A stretch of 64,000 bases of DNA, from the NCBI GenBank assembly GCA_965221725.1, contig OZ244909.1, positions 1,674,001 to 1,738,000 on the forward strand, read 5' to 3'. The notes beneath the pieces were generated by a model, which was not told where the DNA came from, did no database searches, and saw only the letters and a list, made by a program, of their open reading frames with translations. A program made the position numbers and the translations under genes. This DNA is from HK1 sp965221725 (GTDB lineage Bacteria; Pseudomonadota; Gammaproteobacteria; HK1). Below are positions 43,070-58,000 of the stretch, one piece after another. Numbering within the stretch: the stretch's first letter is position 1; every line of letters starts with the position of its first letter.

Positions 43070-46000
43070 ATGAGGATGAAGGCGGCAAGGAACGCATTGC
43101 GCGCGATGGTGCTGAAGCCATTGGGCCTGAGCGGCGGAGTGGACGAGAAATGTTCCCCCCGCGGGTATTCGCCCCGGGAGTTGACAAGCAGGGCCGAGAG
43201 TTCCGACAGTGGAGCCATTCCAACAGTAGAATGGTCGCCGGTCGCCGGTCGCCGGTCGCCGGTCGCCGGTCGCCGGTCGCCGGTCGCCGGTCGCCGGTCG
43301 CCGGTCGCCGGTCGCCGGTCGCCGGTCGCCGGTCGCCGGTCGCCGGTCGCCGGTCGCCGGTCGCCGGTCGCCGGTCGCCGGTCGCCGGTCGCCGGTCGCC
43401 GGTCGCCGGTCGCCGGTCGCCGGTCGCCGGTCGCCGGTCGCCGGTCGCCGGTCGCCGGTCGCCGGTCGCCGGTCGCCCCGCCTGTGCGTGTCCTCGGGCT
43501 CCCGGCCGTGAGGGTGCCGGCATGGCTGCGGCGCCCCTGCCCGTCGGCCTCCTCATCTGACGCCTCCAACTCCGCCTCCACCGGCCGCCGTCCGCGCCGC
43601 GCCCGCTTCCCCGCTTCCCCGCTTCATGAGGCCGCTGGCCGCTGGCCCCGCGCCGCCCTCGCCGCCGCGCTGCTCGCCCTGCCGCTGCTCTTTGCGCTCC
43701 TGGCGACCGCCGGGCCGGCGGAGGCGAACACGCAGTTGCTGGTGGGCAACTCCAGCGTCGGAATTAAATCCCAATATAACAATGCAGTACTAGCTGGAGG
43801 GAATTTAGCCCAGGAATTCAGAACCGGCGCCAACCCCTTGGGGTACAGCGTGGCGAGCGTCCAGATTGGCTTCAGGGGGGCGCCGACCGCTGCTCAACTG
43901 AGCGGCCTGACGCTCACCATTCGCTCTTCGGGGAAGAATATTCCGGGGGAGGTAGTTGGCACCTTCACCAACCCCGTCTCGGGGACGGACGGGCTCAACA
44001 CCTTTACCGCCCCGGCTGGAGGCATCAGCCTCAATGCGAACACCAACTACTACATCAATCTGAATGCAAGCCAAGGCTTGGGCCGAGGCTTGACAGAAAC
44101 AAGACCCGGGACCATTAGAGCCAATGAGGGCGAGAAGGACAGCGGCTCACTATCCGATTGGAGGCTCTATGACAGATGGCTTGTTCATTACCCAAGTGGA
44201 GAATTTCCGCCTGTTAATATTGAAGGCTTGATGCTGGAATCCAGAATCAACGGCTCGGTGAAGGGCGCCATCGCCAACTTCACGGCCACGGCGGGCAGCC
44301 GGCAGGTTGACTTGAGCTGGGACAACCCGTCCGACAGCAACATCAGCCTGTACCAGTTCCGGAGCCGGAGCGGTAACAACTGGAGAGCCTGGCGCAACAT
44401 CCCCAACAGCTCGGCCACCACCACCTCGCACACCGTAACGGGCCTGGCCAGCGGCACGACCTACCACTTCCAGGTGCGCGCCCTGGTCGGCACAATGCGC
44501 GGAGCGCCCTCGGACGCCCTGGCCGCGACGCCGGTGCCGTTCGCCCCCATGGGCCTCACGGCCACCCCGGGCGACAGGGAAGTTGTGCTGCGTTGGGACA
44601 ACCCCAACGACAGCGGCATCACCAAATACCAGTATCTGACTGTTGAAGGCAACAGGCAGTTCCCTTGGGCGAACATACCGGACAGCGGCTCATCCACCAC
44701 CACCTTCGCGCCTACTTTCGAGAGCAACGGCGTCCGGCGCACCTTTTTCGTGCGGGCCTTCGCCGGGGACGACAATCCCGGCCCCCCGTCGAGCGTCATG
44801 GCCTTCACCCCTCTCGGCGCCGACACAACCTCCCCCACGGTGGCCAAAGCCATCCCCGACCAGAGGGCGATCATCCGGGAAAGCTTCAGCTACCAGTTCC
44901 CGGACGACAGCTTCACCGACCCCGACCCCGGCGACACACTGAGCTACGCGGCCACCCGGGGCGACGGCTCCGCGCTGCCCGCCTGGCTGACCTTCGACCC
45001 GGCCACCCGCACCTTCTCCGGCACGCCGCAAGCGGCCAATGCCGGCACGCTGACGGTCAAGGTCACCGCCAAGGACAGCATCGACAACACGGTGAGCGAT
45101 TCGTTCGACATCACCGTGGTGGCCGCGGATGCCTTTGTCGCGTTCCGGCGAAGCGATTACGAAAGCGCGGAAGGCGCCAGACTCGTCATGCGATTGCGTC
45201 TGAGCAAAAGTGTGCCCGCCAAGGTGGACGTGTACATCACCAGCCAAGACGGCACCGCCACGAAAGACGACTATTCCGCCGGCGCCGAAACCGCGCCCGA
45301 CGGCGCCACCAACGCTTACAAGGTCACCTTCCCGGCAAACACGACGCAGGCTGCGCTGCTCATTTCGCTCACGGACGACACCATTTTCGAGCCCCGCGAG
45401 AGCTTCTCCCTGCGCATTCACAGCATCGACAGCAAAGCCGTCATCGGGTTCGGCTCTGGTCGGGAAAGCGTTGTGAGCATTCAGGGCAACGATCACATCA
45501 TACTCTCGCCCAATGCCGTCACCGTCACGGAAGCGCCGGGCGCCGGGCGCACGCAGGCCTACACCGTGAAGCTGGCCGAAAGGCCCGCGGCCAACGTGGA
45601 TGTGTTGATTCAGGCGCGCTCCAGCGTGGTCACGGTCAGCACCGGTAGGCTGACCTTCACCCCCAGCAATTGGAACATGCCGCAGGAGGTCACGGTCACC
45701 GCCGTGGACAATGACATCGACCAGGGCGACAGCGACAGGACCGGCATCGCCCACGGGCTGCGCGACTCCAGTATCCCGTTCGAGACCCTCTGGGTCACCG
45801 TCGCCGACGATGACACAGCCGGCTTGACGTTCAACCCCGAGGCGCTGGCGGTGGCGCAGGCGTACAGCGGCACTTACACGGTGGTGCTCGACAGCGAGCC
45901 GCGGGACAACGTGACGGTGACAGTAGCCAGCGACAACATCGATGTCACGCCCCAACCGAATACGCTGACCTTCACCGACAATAACTGGAACATGGCGCAG

Positions 46001-49000
46001 ACGGTGGAGGTGTTTACGGACCTCCTGGGCGATGACATCACGAAAGACAGTGCCACGCTGACCCACAGCGCCAGAGGCGGCGGCTACGACTCGGTCACTG
46101 GCAATGTGGAAGTCACCGTCACCAAACTGCCCAGCATTTCCCTGTCGGTGTCCGCCAGCACGGTCACCGAAGGCGCCGCCGCCCTGACCCTCACCGCCAC
46201 CCGCAGCGCGGCCAACACCTCCGGCGCCGCGCTCAGCATCCCCATCTCGGTGAAGACGGCGGGCACCACCGCGCAAGCCAACGACTACACCCTCGCCGCC
46301 GCCGCCATCAGCATCCCCGACAACGCCAGCACCGGCACCACCACCTTCGCGGCCACCGACGACAACACCGACGAGCCGCCCGAGAAGGTGGTCATCGAAC
46401 TCGGCACCCTGCCCGATGGCCACGACACGGGCAGCGCCTCGGAAGTCGCAATCACCATCGGGGACAACGACGCGACCTCGGTAACCTTGGCCGCCGCCGC
46501 CGGGGATGTCGCCGAGGGCGGCGACAAGACTTTCACCATCACCCTGAACCGCGGCCTGGTGAACGGCGAGACGCTGCCGGTGCCGCTGACCTTCGCCGGC
46601 GCCGCCACCCGCAACACCGATTACACCACGGCCTGCCCCGACACCCTGCCCACCGGCGTGACCTGCAACGACCTCGATACCGCCATGACCCCCACGGTGA
46701 CCTTCACCGGCCCGTCCACTGGCGCCACGGCCACCACCGTCACCCTGACCCTGAGCGCCATCGACGACAACACCGTGGAGGCCGGCGGCGAGACGGTGGT
46801 CATCGGCCTCGGCACGCTGGGCGCGAACTCCGGCACCGGGCTCGCCGGCGGCGCCAGCGGCACCGACAGCCTGGCGGACTTCAGCATCACCGATCCGGAC
46901 TCGAGCGCGCCGACGCTCGAGATCAGCGGGGTGCCGAAGAGGATCACGGACCGCGCCGCGTTCACGGTGACGTTCACCTTCTCGGAGTCGGTGACGGGCT
47001 TCGTCACGGGCGATGTCACGGTCGCGAACGGCGACAAGAGCTCGTTCACGGGCAGCGGCAGCAGCTATGCGGTGGTGGTGACCCCGAATGCCGACGCGGA
47101 TGTGACGGTGACGGTGGATGCGGACTCGGCGACGGACGGCACGAACACCGGCCCGCCGGCGGATGTGGTCGCGACCGCGGTGTTCGGCGCGCCGGCGGCG
47201 CCGAGCGTGACGGCGACGGCGGGCAGCGCCGCGGTGACCTTGACCTGGACCGACCCGTCCGACGACACGATCACCGAATACGAGTTCCGCCAGCGGGAGG
47301 AGGGCGGCAACTGGCCGAACGGCTGGACGGACATCCCGAACAGCGACAAGGACACCGTCTCCCACGCGGTGACGAGCCTGACGAACGGGACGACTTACGA
47401 GTTCCAGGTCCGCGCCGTGTCCGATGCGGTGGATGGCACGCCGTCGGGTACGGTGTCGGCGACGCCCTTGGCCTCGGGCGCGCCGGCCAAGCCGACGGGC
47501 CTGACGGCGACGGCGGGCGGTGGCAGCGTCACCCTGAGCTGGACTGCTCCGGGCGGGACGATCACCGGGTACGAGATCCGGCAGGGCACGGGGGATCCGG
47601 TCGACTGGGAGACATGGGGGGCCATCTCCGGCAGCGATGCGAACACGGCCAGCACCACGGTGAGCAGCCTGACGGCCGGCACGGCCTACAGCTTCCAGAT
47701 CCGTGCGGTGAATAACGCGGTGAAGGGCGCGATGTCGGACACGGCGAGCGCGACGCCGGCCGCCGCCACGGTGGGGTTCAAGGCTCCCCTCCTCACTGCC
47801 ACGGAAAACACGAACCTCACCGTGACCCTGGCACTGTCCAACACCGTGAGCGCGGACGTGGATGTCTATCTCACCAGCATCGCCCAGAGCGCCACCAAGG
47901 GGAGCGACTACGCCGCCGGCACCGTCACCTCCCCCGACGGCACCACCGGCACCTACAAGGTCACGATCACGGCCGGCCAGACCGAGGGCTCGACCACCAT
48001 CGCCATCACCGACGACACGGAGCCGGAGCAGCGCGAGCTGTTCAACCTGACCATCCACGAGATCGCGAGCACCGTCGCCATCGCGCGCAGCGCCACCACC
48101 ATCTCGGCTGTTATCGTCAGGGACGACACGGACACGGCCATCGCGCTCCCGGACCCGGCGACGCTGACCGTCACCGAAGCGGCGGGCGGCACGCGAACGG
48201 GCACTTACAACGTGGCGCTCCAGCTCGCGCCCAACGCGACCGAGACCGTGACCGTGGCCGTGGCCTCGCAGGACGCGGGCGTGGCCACGGTGACCCCCGC
48301 GAGCCTGACCTTCAACGCCGACGACTGGAACACCGGCAAGACCGTCACGGTCACCGGGGTGGACGACGAGATCGACCAGGACACCGACCGCACCGTCGCG
48401 ATCCGCCACACGGCCACCTCCGACATCCCGAGTTCCTTGTACACGGGCCGCGACTCGGCCGACCTGACCGTCACCGTCACCGACGACGACGTGACCGCGC
48501 CGGGGGTGACCACGGCGACGACCGACGACACGGCGACCGAGGGCAGCACCACGGACACGGCGACCTTCACGGTGGTGCTCGACACCGAGCCGTCGAGCGA
48601 TGTGACGGTGGCGGTGACCGCGCCCGCCGGGCTGACGCTGGACGGCCCGGACAGCGCCACCACGTTCACGAGCAGCGAGGATCTCACCTTCACCGACAGC
48701 AACTGGAACACGGCGCAGACGGTGACGGTGCGCGCCACCGACGACAGTACGGACAGCCCGATCGGCCGGGAGCTGACGGTCACCTACGCCGTGACTTCGT
48801 CGGACAGTGGCTACAGCGGCCTGAGCGGGGATGCCGCGGCGATCACGGTGGTGGACAACGACCCGACCGCGGTGGCCCTCGCGGGCGCCGCCGGGGATGT
48901 CGCCGAGGGCGGGACGAAGACCTTCACCATCACCCTGAACCGGGGCCTGGTGAACGGCGAAGCGCTGCCGGTGCCCCTGACCTTCGGCACCGGCGCCGGC

Positions 49001-52000
49001 GCCGCGACCCGGGGCACGGACTACACAACGGCGTGCCCCTCGGCGCTGCCGACCGGGGTGGCCTGCGCGAACCTCGATTCCGGCAATGCGATGGTGACCT
49101 TCACCGGCCCGTCCACGGGGACGACGGCGACGACGGTGACGCTGACCTTGACGGCGGCGACGGACAGCACGACCGAGGCGGGCGGCGAGACGGTGGCCAT
49201 CGGCCTCGGCACGCTCAACGCGAGCTCCGGCACCGGCCTCGAGGGCGGCGCGAGCGGCACCGACAGCCTGGATGACTTCAGCATCAACGACCCCAACACC
49301 GCCCCGGTGGTGGCGAACGCCATATCCGACCGCAAGGCGCCGACGGGCCAGGCGTTCCGTTACGCTTTCCCGGCGAACACCTTCACCGACGCCGACAGCG
49401 ATTCGCTCACCTACACCGCGACGCGGGGCGACGACTCGGCGCTGCCGAACTGGCTGACCTTCACGGCGGCCACCCGCACCTTCACCGGGACGCCGGCGTC
49501 GGGCGACGCCGGCACGTTGACGGTGAAGGTGACGGCCGACGACGGCAACGGCGGCACCGTCAGCGACTCCTTCGACATCGAAGTGGCGGTGGCGGCGGCG
49601 ACCGTGCAGTTCGCGAGCGCGGAGGCGGCGGCTTTCGAGGAGGAAGAAGCACTCGAAGTGGACATCGACCTGTCCGCGGCGGTGAGCAGCGCCGCGGTGG
49701 ACGTGTACATCTCGAGCGGCGGCGGCACCGCCACGAAGGGGACGGACTACACCGGCGGCAGCGCGACCTCGCCGGACGGCGTCACCGGCCTGCACAAGGT
49801 CACGATCGCGGCGGGCGAGACCAGCGCCTCGCTGTCTATCGACTTGACGGACGACAATGTCCTCGAGGGCCTCGAGAGCTTCACGCTGACCATCGTCGAG
49901 GTGGCGAGCAGCGCCGTCATCGGGCTCGGGACGCGCGCGACCGCCACCGCGACGATCGAAGAGGAAGAGCTGGCGGTCGTGCTGAGCCCCGTCCGCCTCG
50001 CGCTGACCGAGGCGGCGGGCGGCACCCGCGCGGGGGATGTGGACGTGACGCTGGCGGTGCGGCCGACCGCCGACGTGACGGTGGCGGTGGCGCCGGATCC
50101 GGCCACCGGCGTGGTCACGGTCGGCACGGGCAGCCTGACCTTCACCAGCCTGAACTGGAACACGGCGCAGACGGTGACGGTCACCGCGGTGGACGACGAC
50201 ATCGACCAGACGACCGACGACAAGCGCGGCGCTGTCAGCTTCAATCCGACTTCGTCCGACACCCGGTTCGAATCCGAAACCGCGTTGTCGGTGATTGTCG
50301 CCGACGACGACACGGCGGGCCTGGTTTTCGATCCGGCCGCGCTGACGGTGGCCGAGGGCGGCGGCGGCACCTACACGGTGGCGCTCGACAGCGAGCCGAC
50401 GGCCAACGTGACGGTGACGGTGTCCAGCGACAACAGCGATGTCACGGTGGACACCGACGGCGACACGGGCGGCAACCAGAACACCCTGACCTTCACCGCC
50501 GAGGACTGGGAGACCGCCCAGACGGTGACGGTGTCGGCGGCCGCGGACAACGACGACACCGACGACAGCGCCACGCTCGGCCACAGCGCGAGCGGCGGCG
50601 GCTACGGCTCGGTGACGGGCGACGTGGCGGTGACCGTGACCGAGCCGGTGGCCGCGCCGGCCGCGCCGACCAGCTTCACGGCGACGGCGGGCAACGCCCG
50701 GGTTGTCCTGGCCTGGGCCGACCCCGGCAACAGCGACATCAGCGGCTACCAGTTCCGGCAAGGCGCGGGCCTGACCTCCGATTCGACCTTCTCCTGGGGG
50801 GCGTGGACGGACATCGCGAGCAGCGGCGCCACGACCACCGGCCACACGGTCACCGGCCTGACCAACGGCACGCAGTACAGCTTCCAAGTGCGCGCCCGGG
50901 CCTCGGGCGGGAGCGTGGAAGGCACGGCCTCGGCCGCCCGAACCGCGACGCCGAACGTTCCGCCGGCCGCCCCCGCCAGCCTGGCGGCGACGGCGGGCAA
51001 CACCCAGGCCGTGCTGAGCTGGACCGACCCGAAAAACGACGACATCACCAAGTACCAGGTCCGCCAGGGCACGGGCTCGACGACCATCACCTGGGGGGCG
51101 TGGGCGGACATCGCGAGCAGCGGCGCCACGACCACCGGCCACACGGTCACCGGCCTGACCAACGGCACGGAATACAGCTTCCAGGTGCGCGCCGTCGTCG
51201 GGACGGTGCTCGGCGCGGCCTCGGCCACCGCGAGCGCGACGCCCGCCGCTCCGCCGCCCCGGATCACCGGCCTTGCGACCCTGGCGAGCAATGGCACTGT
51301 CCTCCTGAGCTGGACCGACCCGGACAACGACGACATCACCAAGTACCAGTACCGCCAAGGGACGGGCACCACCGTCACTTGGGGGGAATGGACGGACATG
51401 CCCGGCGACAATGTCTTTTCCGGGGGCGGCATCGTCACCTACTCGGTGACCGGCCTGACCAACGGCACGCAATACAGCTTCCAGGTGCGCGCCGTGGTCG
51501 GGGAGATGCTCGGCGAACCATCGGACATCGCGACCGAAACGCCCGCCATCCCCCCGGCCAAGCCGTCCGGCCTGAGTGCGGCGGCGGGCGACACCAAGGT
51601 CGATCTGAGCTGGACCAACCCATTGAACAACGCGATCACCAAGTACCAGGTGCAATGGGGGACGACCACGAACGGTGTCAACACCTTCGGCAATTGGATG
51701 GACATCGCGGGCAGCGGTGCCAGCACCACCAGCCACACGGTGACCGGCCTGACCAACGGCACGGCCTACAACTTCCGGATCCGCGCCTTCGTCGGGACGG
51801 CGCCGGGCACAACCTCGGATGTCGTGAGCGCGACGCCGGTTCCCCCTCCGGCGGCGCCAATGGGCCTGACGGCCACGGGGGGCAACCAGCAGGTGGTCCT
51901 GAGCTGGACCAACCCGAACAACGCGAGCATCACCGGATACCAGTACCAGCAGCGCACGGCGGGTTCCAACACTTGGGGGAGCCTGACGACCATCTCCGCG

Positions 52001-55000
52001 AGCAACGCCACCACGACCACCCACACGGTGACGGGTCTGACGAACTACACGGAATACGAGTTCCGGCTCCGGGTGGTGAACCCGGCCGGGGGCACGAATT
52101 CGGATGCCGTGTCGGCGACGCCGCGGCCGGCGAACGCGCCGGGGGCGCCGACCGACTTCACGGCGGTGGCGGGCCCGGGCGGCGGGCAGGTGACGCTGAG
52201 CTGGACCCGTCCGAGCGGCACCATCACGCGGCAGGAGTACCGGGTGCGTAGCCCGGGCGGGGACTGGCCCGGTTGGACGAACATGAGAAGCGCCACCATC
52301 ACCACCTTCGTGGCGCCCGTTGGCAACGAGCCGCTGGAATTCCAGATGCGCGCGCGCAACGGCAGAGTTCTCGGCGTGTTGTCGGCCATCGTGCCGGCGA
52401 CGGCAGTGGCGGCGCCGGCGGCCCCGACGAGCGTGACGGCGACGGCGGGCGCCACCCAGGTCACGCTGGGCTGGGCCGATCCGTCGAACAGCGACATCAC
52501 GAAGTACCAGTACAGCCAGCGGACGCCCCCGGGCAGCGGCTCCTGGGGGAGCTGGACGGACTTCACGGGCGGCACCACCGCAGCCTCGACCAGCGGCACG
52601 GTGACGGGCCTGACCAACGGCACGGCGTACGAGTTCCGGGTGCGCGCGACGGCCGCGACGGGCGGGACGGTGCTGGGCGCGGCCTCGACGGCGGTGACGG
52701 CGACGCCGACCGCCGCGGCCACCGCGCCCGCCGCGCCGGCGGGTTTCACGATCGACACGGGCGACACCGAGATCGCCCTGAAATGGATCGACCCGGATAA
52801 CTCCGACATCACGAAGTACCAGTACCGCCAGGGCACGGGCCCGCTGGGCAGCATCACTTGGGAGGACTGGACGGACATTCCGAACAGCGACGCCGACACC
52901 ACCGAGCACACGGTGACGGGCCTGACCAACGGCACGGGGTACCACTTCCGGGTGCGGGCGGTGGCCGGGACGCTGAACGGCGCGGCCACCGACAGCACCG
53001 CGATCACTCCCGTTGCCAAACCTGCAGCGCCGACGGGCCTGACGGCGACGGCGGGCGCCACCCAGGTCACGCTGAACTGGTCCGACCCGGGCAACGCCAC
53101 GATCGAGAAATACCAGGTGCGTTACGGCGCGGGCCTGACCACCGATTCGGGTTTCAGTTGGGGGACGTGGGCAGACGTTTCGAGCAGCAGCGCGACCACC
53201 ACGAGCGCCACGGTGACGGGGCTGACGAACGGCACGGAATACTCCTTCGGGGTCCGCGCCGTCGGCCTTTCGGGGGATGGCGCGGAGGCGACGGTGGTCG
53301 CGACGCCGCTGGCCGCGACCGCCCCGGCGGCGCCGACCAGCCTGACGGCGGCGGCGGGCGGCAGCAGCGTCACCCTGAGCTGGACCGCTCCGGGCGGGAC
53401 GATCACCGGGTACGAGATCCGGCAGGGCACGGGGGATCCGGTGACCTGGGGGGCGTGGGGGCCCATCTCCGCCAGCGATGCGAACACGGCCAGCACCACG
53501 GTGGGCAGCCTGACGGCCGGCACGGCCTACAGCTTCCAGATCCGCGCGGTGAATAACGCGGTGAAGGGGGCGATGTCGGACACGGTGAGCGCGACGCCGG
53601 TCGCCGCCACGGTGGGGTTCAAGGCTCCCCTCCTCACTCCCACGGAAAACACGAACCTGACCGTGACCCTGGTGCTGTCCCAGGCCGTGAGCGCGGACGT
53701 GGACGTCTATCTCACGAGCACCGACCTGTCCGCCTCCGTCACCAAGGGGAGCGACTACGCGGCCGGCACCGCCACCTCCCCCGACGGCACCACCGGCACC
53801 TACGAGGTGACGATCACGGCCGGCCAGACCGAAGGCTCGACCACCATCGCCATCTCCGACGACACGATCCCGGAGGAGAGCGAGCTGTTCCAGCTGGCCA
53901 TCCACGAGATCGCGAGCACCGTCGCGATCGCGAGCGGCACCCCCACCACCTTGGATGTCATCATCGCGGACGACACGGACACGGCCATCGCGCTCCCGAA
54001 CCCGGCGACGCTGACGGTCACCGAAGCGTCGGGCGGCACGCGAACGGGCACTTACAACGTGGCGCTCCAGCTCGCGCCCAACGCGACCGAGACCGTGACC
54101 GTGGCCGTGGCCTCGCAGGACGCGGGCGTGGCCACGGTGACCCCCGCGAGCCTGACCTTCAACGCCGACGACTGGAACACCGGCAAGACCGTCACGGTCA
54201 CCGGGGTGGACGACGAGATCGACCAGGACACCGACCGCACCGTCGCGATCCGCCACACGGCCACCTCCGACGGCTCGAGATCCCTCTACACGGACCGCGA
54301 CCCGGCCGACCTGATCGTCACCGTCACCGACGACGATGTGACCGCGCCGGGGGTGACCACGGTGCAGGCGAGCGACAAGGCGGTGGACGAGGCCGACCAG
54401 ACGGACACGGCGACCTTCACGGTGGTGCTGAACACGGAGCCGTCGGCCCCTGTGCGGGTGAGCCTCACTCCCGCGACGGGCCTGGCGCTCAGCACGAACG
54501 GAACCAATTGGGGTACATCCCTGCAGCTCTACTTCGCCACCGGCTCCTGGTCGACGGCGCAGACGGTGATGGTGCGCGCCGCGACCGACAGCGTGGACAG
54601 CCCGAGCGCGCGGGAGCTGAAGGTCGCCTACGCCGCGACCTCGACGGACACCGACTACAGCGGCCTGACCGGCGACGCGGCGACGGTGACAGTGGCGGAC
54701 GACGACGCGACGACGGTGACGCTCGCGGGCACTGCCGGGGATGTCGTGGAGGGCGGGACGAAGACCTTCACGGTCACCCTGGGCCGGGGCCTCGTGAACG
54801 GCGAGACGTTGCCGGTGCCGCTGACCTTCGGCGGGGACGCGACGCGGGGCACGGACTACACGACGGCGTGTCCCACGACACTTCCGACGGGGGTGACCTG
54901 CGCGAACCTCGACTCGGGGACCCCGACGGTGACCTTCACGGGGCCGAGCACGGGGGCGACGGCGACGACGGTGACGCTGACGCTGAGTGCGGCGAGCGAC

Positions 55001-58000
55001 AGCACGACGGAGGCGGGCGGCGAGACAGTGATCATCGGCCTCGGCACGCTGAACGCGAGTTCGGGGACCGGTCTGGAGGGCGGGGCGAGCGGCACCGACA
55101 GCCTGGCGGACTTCAAGATCACCGACCCGGACGCGAGCGCGCCGACGCTCGAGATCAGCGGGGTACCGAAGAGGATCACGACCCGCGCCGCGTTCACGGT
55201 GACGTTCACCTTCTCGGAGTCGGTGACGGATTTCGTGACCGGCGATGTCACGGTCGCGAACGGCGACAAGAGCTCGTTCACGGGCAGCGGCAGCAGCTAT
55301 GCGGTGGTGGTGACCCCGAATGCCGACGCGGACGTGACGGTGACGGTGGATGCGGACTCGGCGACGGACGGCACGAACACCGGCCCGCCGGCCGATGTGG
55401 TCGCGACCGCGGTGTTCGGCGCGCCGGCGGCGCCGAGCGTGACGGCGACGGCGGGCAGCGCCGCGGTCACCTTGACCTGGACCGACCCGTCCGACGACAC
55501 GATCACCGAATACGAGTTCCGCCAGCGGGAGGAGGGCGGCAACTGGCCGAACGGCTGGACGGACATCCCGAACAGCGACAAGGACACCGTCTCCCACGCG
55601 GTGACGAGTCTGACGAACGGGACGACTTACGAGTTCCAGGTCCGCGCCGTGTCCGATGCGGTGGATGGCACGCCGTCGGGTACGGTGTCGGCGACTCCTC
55701 TCGCGGCGACCGCCCCCGGCCGGCCGCGGGACCTGAGGGCCGCGCCGGGCGGCGGGCAGGTCGTTCTGAATTGGCGTGTCCCCGGAACCAACGCCGGCGC
55801 GATCACGAAGTACGAGTTCCGCCAGGGAACGGGCGACCCCCTCGCCTGGGGTGCGTGGGGGGACGCCTCCGGCACCACCACCAGCCACACGGTGACGAGT
55901 CTGACGAACGGCACGGAATACAGCTTTCAGGTGCGCGCGGTGGCGAACACGGTGCTGGGCGCGATGTCGGACACCGTGGAAGCGACTCCCAACCCGGTAC
56001 CGGCCGCCCCGACGAACTTCACGGCCACGAAGGGGACAGCCAGCGGCGCTATCGCCCTGAGCTGGACCGCCCCGAGCGGCACGATCACCAGGTATGAATA
56101 CCGGCTCCGCCCTGTCGGTGGTGACTGGCCACAAAACTGGACCCGCTTGAATGTCCCCGGTGCCACCAGCTTCACGGTGGTGGGCCAGACGGACGGCACG
56201 GAGTACGAGATCGAACTCCGCGCCGTCAACGATTCGGGCGCGGGTGCCGCCGCCAGCGCGACCGCGACCCCGTTGGACCCGACCGCCGCGGCGGCGCCGA
56301 CGAGCTTCACGGCGACGGCGGGGAGCGGTCAGGTCGATCTGACATGGACGGCCCCGAGCGGCACGATCACGAAGTACCAGGTCCGTCAGGGAACGGGCGA
56401 CCCGGTCGTCTGGGGGGCGTGGGCGGACATCACGGGCACCACGAGCCATACGGTGACGGGGCTGACGAACGGCACGGAATACAGCTTCCAGGTGCGCGCG
56501 GTGACCGGGACTTCGGTGCCGGGTGCGATGTCGGCGACCGCGACGGCGACGCCGACGGCCGCACCGGGGGTGACGTTCTCGGTGACGGACGCGACGGTGA
56601 GCGAGGCGGACCGGTCGGACACGGCGACCTTCACGGTGGTGCTGAACACGCGGCCGTCGGCGAATGTGGAGATGACGATCAACGCCCCCGTCGGGCTGGA
56701 GGTCGATGGCCCCGACCTCGACAGCAACTTCGCCCGCACCCAGAGCGCCTTCTTCAGCACCACGAACTGGAGCACGGCGCAGACGGTGACGGTGCGCGCC
56801 AGTTCCGAGTCCACGGATCACCCAAGCAGTCGGGAGGAGGTGATCGGCTACATAACGATTTCGTCGGACACCGACTACATCGACTCGCGCGGGGTGGGGC
56901 CGACGGTCACGGTGGTGGACAACGACGCGACGACGGTGACGCTCGCGGGCACGGCGGAGGATGTGGCCGAGGGGGCGACGAAGACCTTCACGGTGACCCT
57001 GGGCCGCGGCCTGGTGGATGGCGAGACACTCGGGGTGCCGCTGGCCTTCACCGGTACCGCGACGCGGGGCACGGACTACATGACGGCGTGCCCCGACACG
57101 TTGCCGACCGGGGTGACCTGTAACGACCTCGACGACACGAGCCTGACCCCGACGGTGACGTTCACGGGGCCGACCACGGGTGCGACGGCGAGGACGGTGA
57201 CGCTGACGTTGACGGCGGCGACGGACAGCACGACCGAGGCGGGCGGCGAGACGGTGATCATCGGCTTCGGCACGCTGTCGGCTACCGGCCTCGAGGGCGG
57301 CACGAGCACCACCGACAGCCTGGCGGACTTCAAGATCACCGACCCGGACGCGAGTGTGCCGACGGTAGCGATCACCGGGATCCCCGACAAGATCAAGACC
57401 ACCACCGCGCTGACGGCGACGTTCACCTTCTCGGAAGCGGTGACGGGCTTCGTGAAGAACGACATCACGGTGACCGGCGGCACGGCGGGCACGTTCGGGG
57501 GCAACGGCACGACCTATACGCTCGGGATCACGCCGACGAGCGGGTCGAACGTGGTGGTGACGGTGACGGCGAACAGCGCGACCGACGGCACGAACACGGG
57601 CCCGGCGAGCGCGGTGAGTGCGACCGCCGTGTGGGACGAGACGGCGCCGACGGTCGAGATCACCGGGGTACCCGGCAAGATCAGCAACCGCGATGCGTTC
57701 ACGGTGACCTTCAACTTCTCGGAGACGGTGACGGGCTTCGCCACGGGCGATGTGAGCGTCACGAACGGCGACAAGAGCGCGTTCTCGGGCAGCGGCAGCA
57801 GCTATACGGTGGTGGTGACCCCGAATGCCGACGCGGACGTGACGGTGACGGTGGCGGCGGATTCGGCTACCGACGGGCTGAACACGGGCCCGGCGAGCGC
57901 GGTGAGCGCGACGGCCACCTGGGACGAGACGGCGCCGACGGTCGAGATCACCGGGATACCGGCGAAGATCAACAACACGAATGCGCTGACGGCGACCTTC

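Noticed and set aside
43233..43477. Possible CRISPR array
   Set aside because: Units are 7 bp and contiguous without spacers, and no cas genes are present.
43150..43560. 136-codon frame through the 7-bp array, ending at 43560
   Set aside because: It is one of the alternative frames of the array and lacks any domain; it shows what an out-of-phase state would look like rather than a separate gene.
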